DNA of 15,667 nt. Source: Bacillota bacterium. GTDB taxonomy: Bacteria; Bacillota; Dethiobacteria; Dethiobacterales; Dethiobacteraceae. Position 1 is the first letter of the stretch. Each line of letters opens with the position of its first letter. The position numbers and the translations under genes were made by a program. Shown here piece after piece: positions 1-7,255 of this stretch. The DNA lies in contig JAAZJT010000142.1 in assembly GCA_012800215.1 (NCBI GenBank), forward strand, positions 1 to 15,667. Direction: 5' to 3'. The notes under the pieces are model-generated. The model did no database searches. It was not told the DNA's origin and saw only the letters and a list, made by a program, of their open reading frames with translations.

Positions 1-1
1 A

Positions 2-58
2 GAAAGACCGCAGATAGATCGCTATAATCCGGAACTTGTTCACTATGACCGTTGGTAA
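2..58 (+). CDS. 3' end of an unidentified gene
   Basis: Reading frame 2 is open from the window edge and gives 18 codons ending DRYNPELVHYDRW before TAA at 56-58. The other two forward frames hit stops within the first 27 bases, so this is the only frame that can be the end of an upstream gene. The long hairpin that starts 29 bases after the stop fits the end of a transcription unit. The visible tail is too short for me to assign a family. Confidence 0.55.
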   Translation, partial: ERPQIDRYNPELVHYDRW

Positions 59-86
59 CACTTATAGTTAAACGTAAAAAGGGAGC

Positions 87-124
87 TTAAGAGGGCAAAC
101 GAAGCGATTCGTTTGCCCTCTTAA
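87..124 (+). terminator. 17-bp perfect hairpin with GCGA loop, probable terminator or boundary
   Basis: Bases 87-103 pair perfectly with 108-124 (17 bp) around a GCGA tetraloop of the GNRA class. No T-run follows on the + strand (ATAAAATTTATG). On the other strand the hairpin is followed, six bases later, by five Ts. It lies between the end of the preceding gene and the FMN-binding gene. A transcript-end role is likely, but the missing T-tract leaves mRNA 3'-end protection or another structural role open. Confidence 0.6.
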
Positions 125-137
125 ATAAAATTTATGA

Positions 138-164
138 TGCCGGTGTGAACAACTAGAGCCGGCA
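138..164 (+). repeat. short inverted repeat in the leader of the FMN-binding gene
   Basis: TGCCGG (138-143) is complementary to CCGGCA (159-164) with a 15-base loop. It ends six bases before the GGTGA ribosome-binding site of the gene starting at 180, so it could form a small leader hairpin or be an operator. Six bp is short enough to arise by chance. Confidence 0.25.
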
Positions 165-179
165 AAAGTGGTGAAGAGT

Positions 180-560
180 ATGTTGCGAAAGATACTATTA
201 TTCTTTTTGGTTATTCTGCTGCTGTTTGGCGGTGGGATTATTTTTTCTCTTTGGAAAGGTATCCGGGAGATTAATGATTTTGTGATTAATGAGGTTGACC
301 TGATAGAACTAACTGATGGCGTTTATCGGGGATCGACTACGGCCGGTCCAATGAATGCGACAGTTGAAGTGACAGTTAAAGATGCTAAAATAACTAAGAT
401 TGATATTGTGAAACATGGCAACGGCAGGGGTGAAGGCGCCGAGGCAATTGTGGATATGATTATTAGTGCCCAGTCATTGCAAGTGGATACAATTGCGGGA
501 GCCACCTACAGCAGTAAAGTAATACTTAAAGCAGTGGAAAGAGCACTGCATGCTAAATAA
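180..560 (+). CDS. membrane-anchored FMN-binding domain protein
   Basis: The protein has 126 residues: an N-terminal membrane helix (about residues 4-24) and an FMN-binding domain (PF04205 type, about 45-125). The domain shows DGVYRGS near its start, a GRGEGAE stretch, and QSLQVDTIAGATYSSK, the family's flavinylation signature in which FMN is attached through phosphate to a threonine, here Thr109. The domain should face outside the membrane, as in the NqrC/RnfG-like extracellular flavoproteins. I chose ATG at 180 because GGTGA at 170-174 lies five bases upstream; the alternative GTG codons at 168 and 171 lack a good site. Many relatives are stand-alone electron-transfer proteins of unknown partner. 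The maturation transferase ApbE is not visible here. Confidence 0.85.
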   Translation: MLRKILLFFLVILLLFGGGIIFSLWKGIREINDFVINEVDLIELTDGVYRGSTTAGPMNATVEVTVKDAKITKIDIVKHGNGRGEGAEAIVDMIISAQSLQVDTIAGATYSSKVILKAVERALHAK

Positions 561-588
561 AACGTTAGAACGCAAGATTTAAAAAAGC

Positions 589-619
589 ACCTGACCGGCA
601 TCTATCGGTCAGGTATTTT
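589..619 (+). terminator. rho-independent terminator after the FMN-binding gene
   Basis: ACCTGACCG (589-597) pairs perfectly with CGGTCAGGT (606-614) over an 8-base loop and is followed by ATTTTATAA. Six As precede the stem, so it could also stop transcription from the opposite strand. Confidence 0.85.
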
Positions 620-717
620 ATAATAAGCAGCTTTTTCACCGCCAATTTGGTTAAAAATAAAGGAAAGGAACAAAGTTTTGTGGAACATGTTATCAATTTA
701 AAGCAGAGGAGCAGGGA

Positions 718-1845
718 ATGACGAAAATTGAACTGATAGCTACGGCGGCTTTTGGACTGGAAGCAGTGGTGGCTAAGGAACTGAAAGAATTAGGGTATAC
801 TGATCAGATGGTGGAAAACGGTCGGGTAACATTTTATGGCGATGAAGCAGCAATTTGCCGTACTAACCTCTGGTTGCGTTCAGCTGATCGCGTGTTGGTT
901 AAAGTCGGCGAATTTGAAGCCACTACTTTTGCCGAATTATTTGAGCAGACAAAGGCCCTTCCCTGGCAGGAATGGCTGCCTGTCAATGCAGAATTTCCGG
1001 TAAGCGGAAAATCGGTTAAATCAAAACTATTTAGTGTTTCAGATTGTCAGGCCATTGTTAAAAAAGCTATTGTGGAGAAATTAAAACAAACTTATAAACA
1101 GACGTGGTTTGAGGAAACCGGACCCTTATACAAAATTGAAGTGGGGCTGTTAAAAGACAGAGCCACACTGACCATTGATACCAGCGGAGCCGGTTTGCAT
1201 AAAAGGGGGTATCGTGAGCTGACGGCAAGGGCACCGCTGAGGGAAACACTGGCGGCGGCACTGGTACGTCTCAGCAAATGGCCGGCCGATCATGTCTTGG
1301 CTGATCCTTTCTGTGGTTCAGGCACGATTCCCATTGAGGCAGCGATGTTGGCTTTAAATATTGCCCCGGGGCTAAAACGCAGTTTTAGTGCTGAAAAGTG
1401 GCCCAATATTCCCAGGCGCCTTTGGCAGCAGGCGCGTACTGAGGCAAAGGATGCCATTATGCGTCAGCGTGCATTACGTATACTGGGTACTGATATTGAT
1501 AACAAAGTACTAAGTTTGGCCCGCCATCACGCACGCCTTGCAGGAGTGGAAAGCCAGATTCATTTTCAGCGTTTACCCTTTGCGGACTTTCGCTCTCGTT
1601 TTGAGCAAGGCTTTGTGATCTGTAATCCACCCTATGGCGAGCGCCTGGGGGAAAAAAGGGAAGCCGAAGCACTTTACCGGCAGATGCAGGAGGTATTTGC
1701 CAAAATGCCGACTTGGTCTGTTTTTGTTATTACTTCCCATAAAGGCTTTGAAAAACTATACGGCCGTCCCGCAGATAAAAAGCGAAAACTGTATAACGGG
1801 CGGATTGAATGCCATTATTATCAATATTGGAACAGAGACAACTAA
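718..1845 (+). CDS. THUMP-domain class I SAM-dependent RNA methyltransferase (YpsC / RlmL-like)
   Basis: The 375-residue protein has an N-terminal ferredoxin-like/THUMP RNA-binding region (about 1-155) and a Rossmann methyltransferase domain. The SAM motif DPFCGSGTIPIEAA starts at Asp196 and the catalytic motif CNPPYGERLG places NPPY at 303-306. NPPY motifs mark amino-methylating enzymes, and this family is related to the RlmL half of E. coli RlmKL, which makes N2-methylguanosine in 23S rRNA. The length matches the single-domain Firmicute version (B. subtilis YpsC), not the fused enzyme. The exact target base is inferred. AGAGGAG at 705-711 supports the ATG at 718. The HAD gene follows 21 bases downstream, so the two are probably co-transcribed. 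Confidence 0.9.
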   Translation: MTKIELIATAAFGLEAVVAKELKELGYTDQMVENGRVTFYGDEAAICRTNLWLRSADRVLVKVGEFEATTFAELFEQTKALPWQEWLPVNAEFPVSGKSVKSKLFSVSDCQAIVKKAIVEKLKQTYKQTWFEETGPLYKIEVGLLKDRATLTIDTSGAGLHKRGYRELTARAPLRETLAAALVRLSKWPADHVLADPFCGSGTIPIEAAMLALNIAPGLKRSFSAEKWPNIPRRLWQQARTEAKDAIMRQRALRILGTDIDNKVLSLARHHARLAGVESQIHFQRLPFADFRSRFEQGFVICNPPYGERLGEKREAEALYRQMQEVFAKMPTWSVFVITSHKGFEKLYGRPADKKRKLYNGRIECHYYQYWNRDN

Positions 1846-1866
1846 TAGAAAAGAAGGTGAGATGCT

Positions 1867-2523
1867 GTGTATAAACATATTTTGTTCGATTTGGACGGCA
1901 CACTGACTGATCCTGCAGCAGGGATAATTGCTTCCCTGCGCCATGCTTTAACACAAATGGGTGTACAGGAGGAAGATGAAGAAAAATACCGTCTATTTAT
2001 TGGCCCGCCATTGAAAGATTCTTTTCGTGAAATGTATGGCTTTAATGAGGAGCAAACTGAGGAAGTTATCAAAATTTACCGGAAACACCATGGTAGCAGT
2101 GGTCTGTATGATAATAAAGTTTTTCCCGGCATAGCAGATCTACTAGACAGATTGGCGGAAGATGGCAGAAAACTTTATGTAGCTACTACGAAAATGACAG
2201 CTTTTGCCGAACTCGTTCTTAAGCATTTTGACTTGGATCGTTATTTTACTAAAGTCGTGGGTGGCAACCCTGATGGTACCCGTACGGCAAAAACTGAAAT
2301 TATAGCTGAAATATTACAGGAAATTAACCCTGCAGAATATAAAAAAACAGTAATGATTGGCGATCGGATGTATGATTTAATTGGTGCTAAAGCCCATGGC
2401 ATAGATACTATTGCTGTCGCTTACGGATATGGGGCAGAAGAAGAATTACGTGCTCAAAAGCCGACTTATCTTGTTCACTCTGTCACAGAGCTGTCTGCTC
2501 TCCTGCTGGCAGACAATAATTAA
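1867..2523 (+). CDS. HAD-superfamily phosphatase (phosphoglycolate phosphatase / 5'-nucleotidase-like)
   Basis: The protein has 218 residues. Motif I is FDLDGTLTD, with nucleophile Asp8 and acid/base Asp10. Motif II is the Thr of VATTKM, motif III a Lys in GTRTAKTE, and motif IV is IGDRMYD. A helical cap lies between motifs I and II. The DGTRTAK pattern before the motif III lysine resembles the 5'-nucleotidase-like branch more than true phosphoglycolate phosphatases, so the substrate is uncertain. The start is GTG at 1867 with AAGGTGA at 1854-1860 six bases upstream. No terminator separates it from the methyltransferase. A metabolite-repair role for a phosphorylated small molecule is plausible but inferred. 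Confidence 0.85.
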   Translation: MYKHILFDLDGTLTDPAAGIIASLRHALTQMGVQEEDEEKYRLFIGPPLKDSFREMYGFNEEQTEEVIKIYRKHHGSSGLYDNKVFPGIADLLDRLAEDGRKLYVATTKMTAFAELVLKHFDLDRYFTKVVGGNPDGTRTAKTEIIAEILQEINPAEYKKTVMIGDRMYDLIGAKAHGIDTIAVAYGYGAEEELRAQKPTYLVHSVTELSALLLADNN

Positions 2524-2595
2524 TTTTTAACGAATAATAACTCAAGGAACTATGTTTAATAAATAGTGTTTTCCTTCAAGGGAGGCAGGGGAGAG

Positions 2596-3681
2596 ATGTA
2601 CGATATTGCGATTATTGGCGCCGGCCCGGCAGGTTCGACACTTGCACGTCTGCTTGCGCCTAATTATCGGGTACTGCTGGTGGAAAAACGTAACCTGATA
2701 GAACCAAATCAAGCAGGTGCTGGTAATAAGTGTTGTGGGGGATTATTAGCACCGGATGCACAAAAAGTACTGGGCATGATGAGTTTAGCCTTGCCACAGG
2801 AAGTCCTTGTCGGACCACAGATTTTTGTCGTCCGCACAATAGATTTACAAAAAAAGCAAGAGCGTTATTATCAACGATTTTATATCAATTTAGACAGGAC
2901 AAAATTTGATTGCTGGCTGTTTTCCCTAATTCCTCCCTCAGTAAATGTCAGGTCTGCAACCCTTTGCAAAGAAATCAGGAAAGAAGAAGGATATTATACT
3001 TTAAGATTAAAATTCCGGCAAAAATATTACTGTGAACAAGCTCGTCTGGTTATTGGAGCTGACGGCGCCGCTTCCATTGTAAGGAAAACTTTTTTTCCGG
3101 AAGATCCAAAATTATTAGTATATAGTGCCGTGCAGGAATGGTTTGCTGTTAAAAAGCCATCTCCCTACTTCTCAGTTTTCTTTGATAGTGAGTTAATGGA
3201 CTTTTACGGTTGGTCTATTCCTAAAGAAGAATCATTACTTGTGGGAGCGGCTTTAAAACCTCGGTATAATACGGCAGAAAGATTCAAGCAGCTTAAAGCA
3301 AAATTGTCAGCTTATGGTTATCCTTTATATGCAGCAAAGAAAAGGGAAGGGGCTTTTATTTTGCGCCCGCGTCGTGCTACACGTGCTGTGGCGGATTTAC
3401 CGGGAGTAGCTTTAATTGGCGAGGCTGCCGGTTGGATTAGCCCTAGCTCGGCAGAAGGATTCAGCTATGCTTTCCGTAGTGCACTTACGGCGGCGAAATG
3501 TTTAGAGCCAGGGATTGAAGGTTTTGTAAAACGCTACCAGCAAGAAACGGCTGCTTTGCGCCGTAATATCTTTGCTAAAAATCTTAAATTGCCCTTTATG
3601 TACCACCCTTTGCTGCGGAGGATTATTATGGAACTGGGCATTGCCGCCGTGGAAGTATGCAGCGATATGCCAGTTACATAA
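2596..3681 (+). CDS. geranylgeranyl-reductase-family FAD-dependent oxidoreductase
   Basis: The 361-residue flavoprotein begins at once with a Rossmann FAD motif (IIGAGPAGS, Gly8-Gly13). It has a GADGAAS stretch mid-protein and the second FAD motif ALIGEAAGWISPSSAEG near residue 275. NKCCGGLL at 44-51 and FYGWSIPK (Tyr204, Trp206, Pro209) match the CGG and YxWxFPK signatures of geranylgeranyl reductases. These reduce double bonds of isoprenoid chains, and Clostridial relatives may act on polyprenyl lipids or quinone tails; the substrate is not readable here. I chose ATG at 2596 because the FAD fold starts right there; AAGGGAGG at 2578-2585 lies ten bases upstream. An in-frame GTG at 2566 would add ten residues outside the fold. 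Confidence 0.85.
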   Translation: MYDIAIIGAGPAGSTLARLLAPNYRVLLVEKRNLIEPNQAGAGNKCCGGLLAPDAQKVLGMMSLALPQEVLVGPQIFVVRTIDLQKKQERYYQRFYINLDRTKFDCWLFSLIPPSVNVRSATLCKEIRKEEGYYTLRLKFRQKYYCEQARLVIGADGAASIVRKTFFPEDPKLLVYSAVQEWFAVKKPSPYFSVFFDSELMDFYGWSIPKEESLLVGAALKPRYNTAERFKQLKAKLSAYGYPLYAAKKREGAFILRPRRATRAVADLPGVALIGEAAGWISPSSAEGFSYAFRSALTAAKCLEPGIEGFVKRYQQETAALRRNIFAKNLKLPFMYHPLLRRIIMELGIAAVEVCSDMPVT

Positions 3682-3766
3682 ACTGGAAACCTGATAATTT
3701 TTTAAAAAAACTTAACTTTCTTGCTGAATTATGTAAAGAAAAAGTAACATACACTAAGCTCTTTTT

Positions 3767-3775
3767 TGGTATGAT
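3767..3775 (+). promoter_or_regulatory. extended -10 promoter for the orphan lipoprotein gene
   Basis: TGGTATGAT fits an extended -10 element (TG-N-TATGAT). No good -35 stands 16-18 bases upstream. An alternative weak pair is TTGCTG (3721-3726) with TAACAT (3745-3750) at 18 bases. Either gives a short leader to the ATG at 3807. The flavoprotein stop is about 85 bases upstream in AT-rich sequence. Confidence 0.45.
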
Positions 3776-3806
3776 TAAATGAGACATGCGCGGAAGGAGC
3801 TTACTG

Positions 3807-4766
3807 ATGAAAAGAATTCTCTTGGAATGTTTACTGCTAATGTTCCTGTTGTCTGGATGTGGCGCGCCTGACGACATAAATATATCTTCAATAGAATCAG
3901 AAGGGGATAATGCCAAAAGAATTGTTGCCTTGGCTGATGTTGATTTTGCTATTGTTCCCGATTTTAGTTACCATGTTTTACTGGAAGAAAAAATGAATTC
4001 CGAAAACACACAATTAATTCGTCAATACGTGAAATACGATGGTTTTAATAACACAATTACTGAAACAGTGCAAGAAATCCCATTGGCTCATCGAGAAGAG
4101 GATGTGGCAGCTGCTAGGAATTGGCTTAAGAAAAATAAACCAGCAAGTTTAAAAATATACCCGCATACTTTTTTAAGTGAAAGTGTGCGGTCACAATGGG
4201 AAGATGCAGACTATGATGCCAGCATTGAAGCTAAAGAATTAATTTCATTGGAAAATTTAAAGAAGCTAGGCGCGATTTCACGCCTCAATGAAGCATTTGT
4301 TATTAAAAAGAAACCTGACGAAATGACAACAATTATTGAAGCCGTTGAATCGGAATATCTGCCCCGCGCAGAGAATGTAATGATAGATAGAGAATTGGAA
4401 GCACTGCAGCGCTCTTTTACTTACAAAATAAAACTTGTCCTCTATGCTGGACCTGTTAGGAATTCAACACAAGCATTGACTACAGCTATAATGCAATTAA
4501 AATACCGTGTTGACGAACTGGGGAATCCTTTAGAATTAAATTTTGAAATTTCATTTGAAGATCATACTATGCAGGGAAAACAAAAACAATCAAATATGAA
4601 TGAAACGGGTATATTTTTAGTGGAAATGCGAGAAATACTTATTAGGGAATTAGGTTTATATGGAGTGGTGAAGCATAATCCATCACTAACCTATACCAAT
4701 GTTACTCTTAATTACGAAGGTGTGGAAGAAACCTCTTATGTAGCAGAAAAGTTTTATATACATTAA
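3807..4766 (+). CDS. lipoprotein of unknown family
   Basis: The 319-residue product opens with Lys-Arg, a hydrophobic stretch and the lipobox LLSGC. Cleavage and lipid attachment at Cys18 should place it on the outer face of the cytoplasmic membrane. AAGGAG at 3794-3799 sits seven bases before the chosen ATG at 3807; an upstream in-frame ATG at 3786 has no such site. The rest is charged, with many Lys and Glu residues, and shows no GerM, SH3, LysM, LolA or substrate-binding signature I recognise. An Ala-Glu-Asp-rich helical part (about 75-200) precedes a strand-rich C-terminal part. It has its own promoter and terminator, so it is a one-gene unit next to the sensor kinase. Any link with that kinase is inference from position only. 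Confidence 0.8.
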   Translation: MKRILLECLLLMFLLSGCGAPDDINISSIESEGDNAKRIVALADVDFAIVPDFSYHVLLEEKMNSENTQLIRQYVKYDGFNNTITETVQEIPLAHREEDVAAARNWLKKNKPASLKIYPHTFLSESVRSQWEDADYDASIEAKELISLENLKKLGAISRLNEAFVIKKKPDEMTTIIEAVESEYLPRAENVMIDRELEALQRSFTYKIKLVLYAGPVRNSTQALTTAIMQLKYRVDELGNPLELNFEISFEDHTMQGKQKQSNMNETGIFLVEMREILIRELGLYGVVKHNPSLTYTNVTLNYEGVEETSYVAEKFYIH

Positions 4767-4779
4767 GCAGTGCTTTTGG

Positions 4780-4803
4780 GCCCGGCAGTAGCCGGGCTTT
4801 TTT
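4780..4803 (+). terminator. rho-independent terminator after the lipoprotein gene
   Basis: GCCCGGC (4780-4786) pairs with GCCGGGC (4791-4797) over an AGTA loop, followed by six Ts (4798-4803). Confidence 0.93.
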
Positions 4804-4838
4804 GTGTCAATAAAAAGGCATGTTGTAAATCGCACAGA

Positions 4839-4868
4839 AAAGGAATTCCTGATATTTTTGTCGAATCA
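4839..4868 (+). promoter_or_regulatory. candidate sigma-H promoter for the sensor kinase
   Basis: AAAGGAATT (4839-4847), a 12-base spacer and GTCGAAT (4860-4866) match the sigma-H consensus RnAGGAwWW-N11/12-RnnGAAT at every defined position; only the trailing ww is imperfect (CA). Transcription would start near 4873-4876, some 50 bases before the TTG start at 4925. In Bacillus sigma-H drives early sporulation genes, including kinases and phosphorelay members. I see no comparable sigma-A promoter in this 121-base gap. The match was made by eye. Confidence 0.55.
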
Positions 4869-4880
4869 GACAGGAATCCC
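4842..4880. repeat. imperfect inverted repeat around the kinase promoter
   Basis: GGAATTCCTG (4842-4851) pairs with CAGGAATCCC (4871-4880) at 9 of 10 positions, with 19 bases between. It brackets the proposed promoter and 0A box and could be an operator. If transcription starts near 4874 the left arm is not in the mRNA, so an RNA role is less likely. Confidence 0.3.
4857..4865 (+). promoter_or_regulatory. 0A box (Spo0A-binding site) overlapping the sigma-H -10
   Basis: TTTGTCGAA is a perfect match to the Spo0A~P box (TTTGTCRAA / core TGNCGAA). It covers the first bases of the proposed -10 element, a place where bound Spo0A~P would be expected to repress. Part of the match follows automatically from the sigma-H -10 sequence, so the two calls are not independent. 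Confidence 0.45.
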
Positions 4881-4924
4881 AAAAATGCTGTGATTTAGGA
4901 ACCAAGAGTTGGTGGTGATAACAG

Positions 4925-6511
4925 TTGCAATTTACTAGCAGATTCAAAAATGAAGCGCATAAAATAAGCGCTGGTATTTTAGTTTTGGTGGCGCTTATTA
5001 TTATTAGTACTGTCAACTATTTACTGTTTCACACAGTAGTAGAGTTTCTTAGTATTTTTATTAGCTTAGGGATAGCAGCAATAGCTTTTCATACCAGTAA
5101 AATTTCTCAGGAAAATGATTACTTGTTAAACTTTTTAGGCGTAGCCTATTTAAATGTGGCAATTTTTGATTTTCTTCATACTTTAGCTTATCAGGGAATG
5201 GGAATTTTTCCTGGAAATACTGCGAATTTAGTAATCCAATTATGGATTATTCCTCGTTATTTTGAATGTTTAATTTTTTTATTGATTGCATGGGGCTTGC
5301 CAAAATCACTGCATATCAGAAATGTACTGCCACTGTTTACAGCTCTGTCAATCACTATGTTATTATTGGTGTTTACAGGTTTCTTTCCTGACTGCTTTCT
5401 TCCCTCAACCGGTTTAACTTTTTTTAAAATTATTAGTGAATATATTATTATTTTTTTATTACTAGTAGCCTTTGCTATTTTGCTAAAAAGAAAAACACAG
5501 ATGGATAGCGAATTATTCAGACAGCTGCTACTGGCTTGCCTGGCCACGATTATGGCTGAAGTTTTCCACCTTTTCTATAGTTTTGCCAATGGTGCGGGAA
5601 CTTTTTTGGCGCACATTTGTAAGTTGGCTTCTTATTATTTTATTTATAACATCATTATTTCTAAAAAGCTTCTCGGTCCTTATGAAACGATTAAAGATTT
5701 GTATCAAAATATGGAAAGAAAAGTATTGGCTCGTACACGTGAGCTGGAAGCGGCTAATTTGCGTTTAAGGGAAGGGCAAAAAATCTTGACACAGCTCAAC
5801 CAAAAATTGAGTGAAACAAATCGTCTAAAAAGTGAGTTTATGGCTACCGTTACCCACGAATTAAGAACGCCGTTAACTTCCATTGTGGCTTTTTGTGAGC
5901 TGCTTTTAGACGAAACAGCAGGGCCTCTAACTGCTGAACAGCGGGAAAATTTGTTAGATATTAATGTTGGTGCGCAGCAGCTAATGATTCTAATTAGTGA
6001 TATTTTAGATATGGCAAAATATGAAGCTGGTAATCTTCGTCTTAATTTAGAAAAAGTTGATTTAAACGATGTTCTGCATGTTGTCTGGCGTACCATGGCC
6101 CCCATTGCTTCACAACACAATATTTCCTTAGAAATAAAAAAAATAGAACTGCCGCTGGTTTTGGGTGACCCTGAACGTCTGCGGCAAATGATAGTAAATC
6201 TTATTTCCAACTCTCTTAAATATACCAAGGAAGGTGGACGCATATCTATTTGGGCCACTAAAGAAGAAAAATGCGCTGCTATTCATGTCAAGGATACAGG
6301 TACAGGAATTGCCCCTGAATTTTTGCCTTATATTTTTGAAAAGTTTCGTCAGGGAGATGGTTCTTTAAAAAGACAGCGCAGTGGTACAGGATTAGGCTTA
6401 GCTTTAGTTAAAACGTTAGCAGAACTACAAGGTGGTAAAGTTTCAGTTAAAAGTGAACTGGGAAAAGGTACACAATTTACGTTGGAGATACCGTTTGCTA
6501 AGACGAGTTAA
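4925..6511 (+). CDS. MASE3-type membrane sensor histidine kinase
   Basis: The 528-residue kinase starts with a multi-helix membrane sensor (about 15-245) of the MASE3 type, recognised by FDFLHTLAYQGMG (His85) and by FHLFYSFANGAGT (His215) with a nearby His230. A coiled coil (about 255-300) leads to the HisKA phosphoacceptor THELRTPL with His311. The ATPase domain has N-box NLISNS (Asn425, Asn429), G1 DTGTGI from Asp457, an F-box FEKFRQ and G2 GTGLGL (487-492). The start is TTG at 4925 with GGTGA six bases upstream (4914-4918). Its stop codon touches the ribosome-binding site of the response regulator gene, so the two form a pair. MASE3's signal is not established; conserved membrane histidines hint at a metal, haem or quinone site, which is inference. 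Confidence 0.93.
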   Translation: MQFTSRFKNEAHKISAGILVLVALIIISTVNYLLFHTVVEFLSIFISLGIAAIAFHTSKISQENDYLLNFLGVAYLNVAIFDFLHTLAYQGMGIFPGNTANLVIQLWIIPRYFECLIFLLIAWGLPKSLHIRNVLPLFTALSITMLLLVFTGFFPDCFLPSTGLTFFKIISEYIIIFLLLVAFAILLKRKTQMDSELFRQLLLACLATIMAEVFHLFYSFANGAGTFLAHICKLASYYFIYNIIISKKLLGPYETIKDLYQNMERKVLARTRELEAANLRLREGQKILTQLNQKLSETNRLKSEFMATVTHELRTPLTSIVAFCELLLDETAGPLTAEQRENLLDINVGAQQLMILISDILDMAKYEAGNLRLNLEKVDLNDVLHVVWRTMAPIASQHNISLEIKKIELPLVLGDPERLRQMIVNLISNSLKYTKEGGRISIWATKEEKCAAIHVKDTGTGIAPEFLPYIFEKFRQGDGSLKRQRSGTGLGLALVKTLAELQGGKVSVKSELGKGTQFTLEIPFAKTS

Positions 6512-6524
6512 GGAGGAGAAGAGA

Positions 6525-7232
6525 TTGACTAAAGTGCCAAAGATTCTTGTGGTTGACGATGAGCCTAAAATTAGGCGTATTGTTGAACAAAGCTTACGTA
6601 AGGATTCCTATCGCGTAGTACATGCTACGGACGGCCGTGAGGGTCTGCAGAAAGCAATAGAAGAACGTCCGGATTTAATAGTTTTGGACTTAATGATGCC
6701 AGAAATGGATGGTTTTGAAGTTTGTAAGGCATTACGCAGCCGGGGTGATAACACGCCTGTTATTATACTTTCTGCTAAGGATGAACTGGAAGATAAGGCA
6801 CACGGTTTTAATCTTGGCGTTGATGACTATGTGACTAAACCATTTAGCCCTTCAGAGTTGGCTCTACGGGTAAAGGCTGTCTTACGCCGAGTTAAGGGAG
6901 AAGATCTGGCGCCACGGTTACGAGAGGGAAAATTTGATGATGGCAGACTCTATATTAATAGTAAATCGCGTGAAGTCAAACTAAATGGGGAACCTGTCTA
7001 TTTAACTGCTAAAGAATTTGATTTATTGTGGGTTATGGCCAATAATCCTGGAGTAGTCTACAGCCGTGATCAGCTTTTGGATCTGGTTTGGGGCAATGAG
7101 TATTTTGGTGATACTGGCACCGTTACTGTGTTAATTCGTCGTATTCGGGAAAAAATAGAAAAGGATCCTGCTAATCCTACATATTTACGTACAGTTTGGG
7201 GGATAGGCTATAAATTTGAGACAGTACTATAA
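6525..7232 (+). CDS. OmpR/PhoB-family response regulator
   Basis: The 235-residue regulator has a receiver domain (about 5-120) with acidic pocket DDE at 11-13, phosphoacceptor Asp55 in LDLMMPEMDG, Ser83 and Lys105 in TKPF. A C-terminal winged-helix DNA-binding domain follows (about 138-235: TAKEFDLL, SRDQLLD, then TVLIRRIREKI and GIGYKF). The perfect AGGAGG at 6511-6516 points to TTG at 6525; GTG at 6534 would be too far away, and the longer reading frame runs back inside the kinase gene. It is the evident partner of the kinase. Its targets are not visible, but the lipoprotein gene and acpS are nearby candidates. Only 23 bases and no hairpin separate it from acpS. Confidence 0.94.
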   Translation: MTKVPKILVVDDEPKIRRIVEQSLRKDSYRVVHATDGREGLQKAIEERPDLIVLDLMMPEMDGFEVCKALRSRGDNTPVIILSAKDELEDKAHGFNLGVDDYVTKPFSPSELALRVKAVLRRVKGEDLAPRLREGKFDDGRLYINSKSREVKLNGEPVYLTAKEFDLLWVMANNPGVVYSRDQLLDLVWGNEYFGDTGTVTVLIRRIREKIEKDPANPTYLRTVWGIGYKFETVL

Positions 7233-7255
7233 AAACTTTTAAGGATCGGTAAAAA

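Noticed and set aside
619..624. TATAAT after the FMN-binding gene
   Set aside because: It is part of the T-rich tail of the terminator and no -35 sits at 16-18 bases upstream.
2566..2595. Upstream GTG start for the geranylgeranyl-reductase-like gene
   Set aside because: It would add ten residues before the FAD Rossmann strand, and the AAGGGAGG site lies downstream of that GTG and serves the ATG at 2596.
3786..3806. Earlier ATG for the orphan lipoprotein
   Set aside because: It has no ribosome-binding site. AAGGAG at 3794-3799 lies downstream of it and correctly serves the ATG at 3807, which gives a normal lipoprotein signal.
3807..4766. GerM-like or solute-binding lipoprotein assignment for the orphan lipoprotein
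   Set aside because: None of the expected motifs of those families could be recognised, so the entry is left as unknown.
5704..6258. A long open frame on the minus strand (184 codons)
   Set aside because: It lies fully inside the kinase gene, antisense to the HisKA/ATPase region, and its translation is a low-complexity Ser/Arg/Phe-rich shadow with no domain and no ribosome-binding site.
6432..6524. Longer start of the response regulator inside the kinase gene
   Set aside because: It would overlap the kinase reading frame by 80 bases, with no site. AGGAGG at 6511 fixes the start at TTG 6525.
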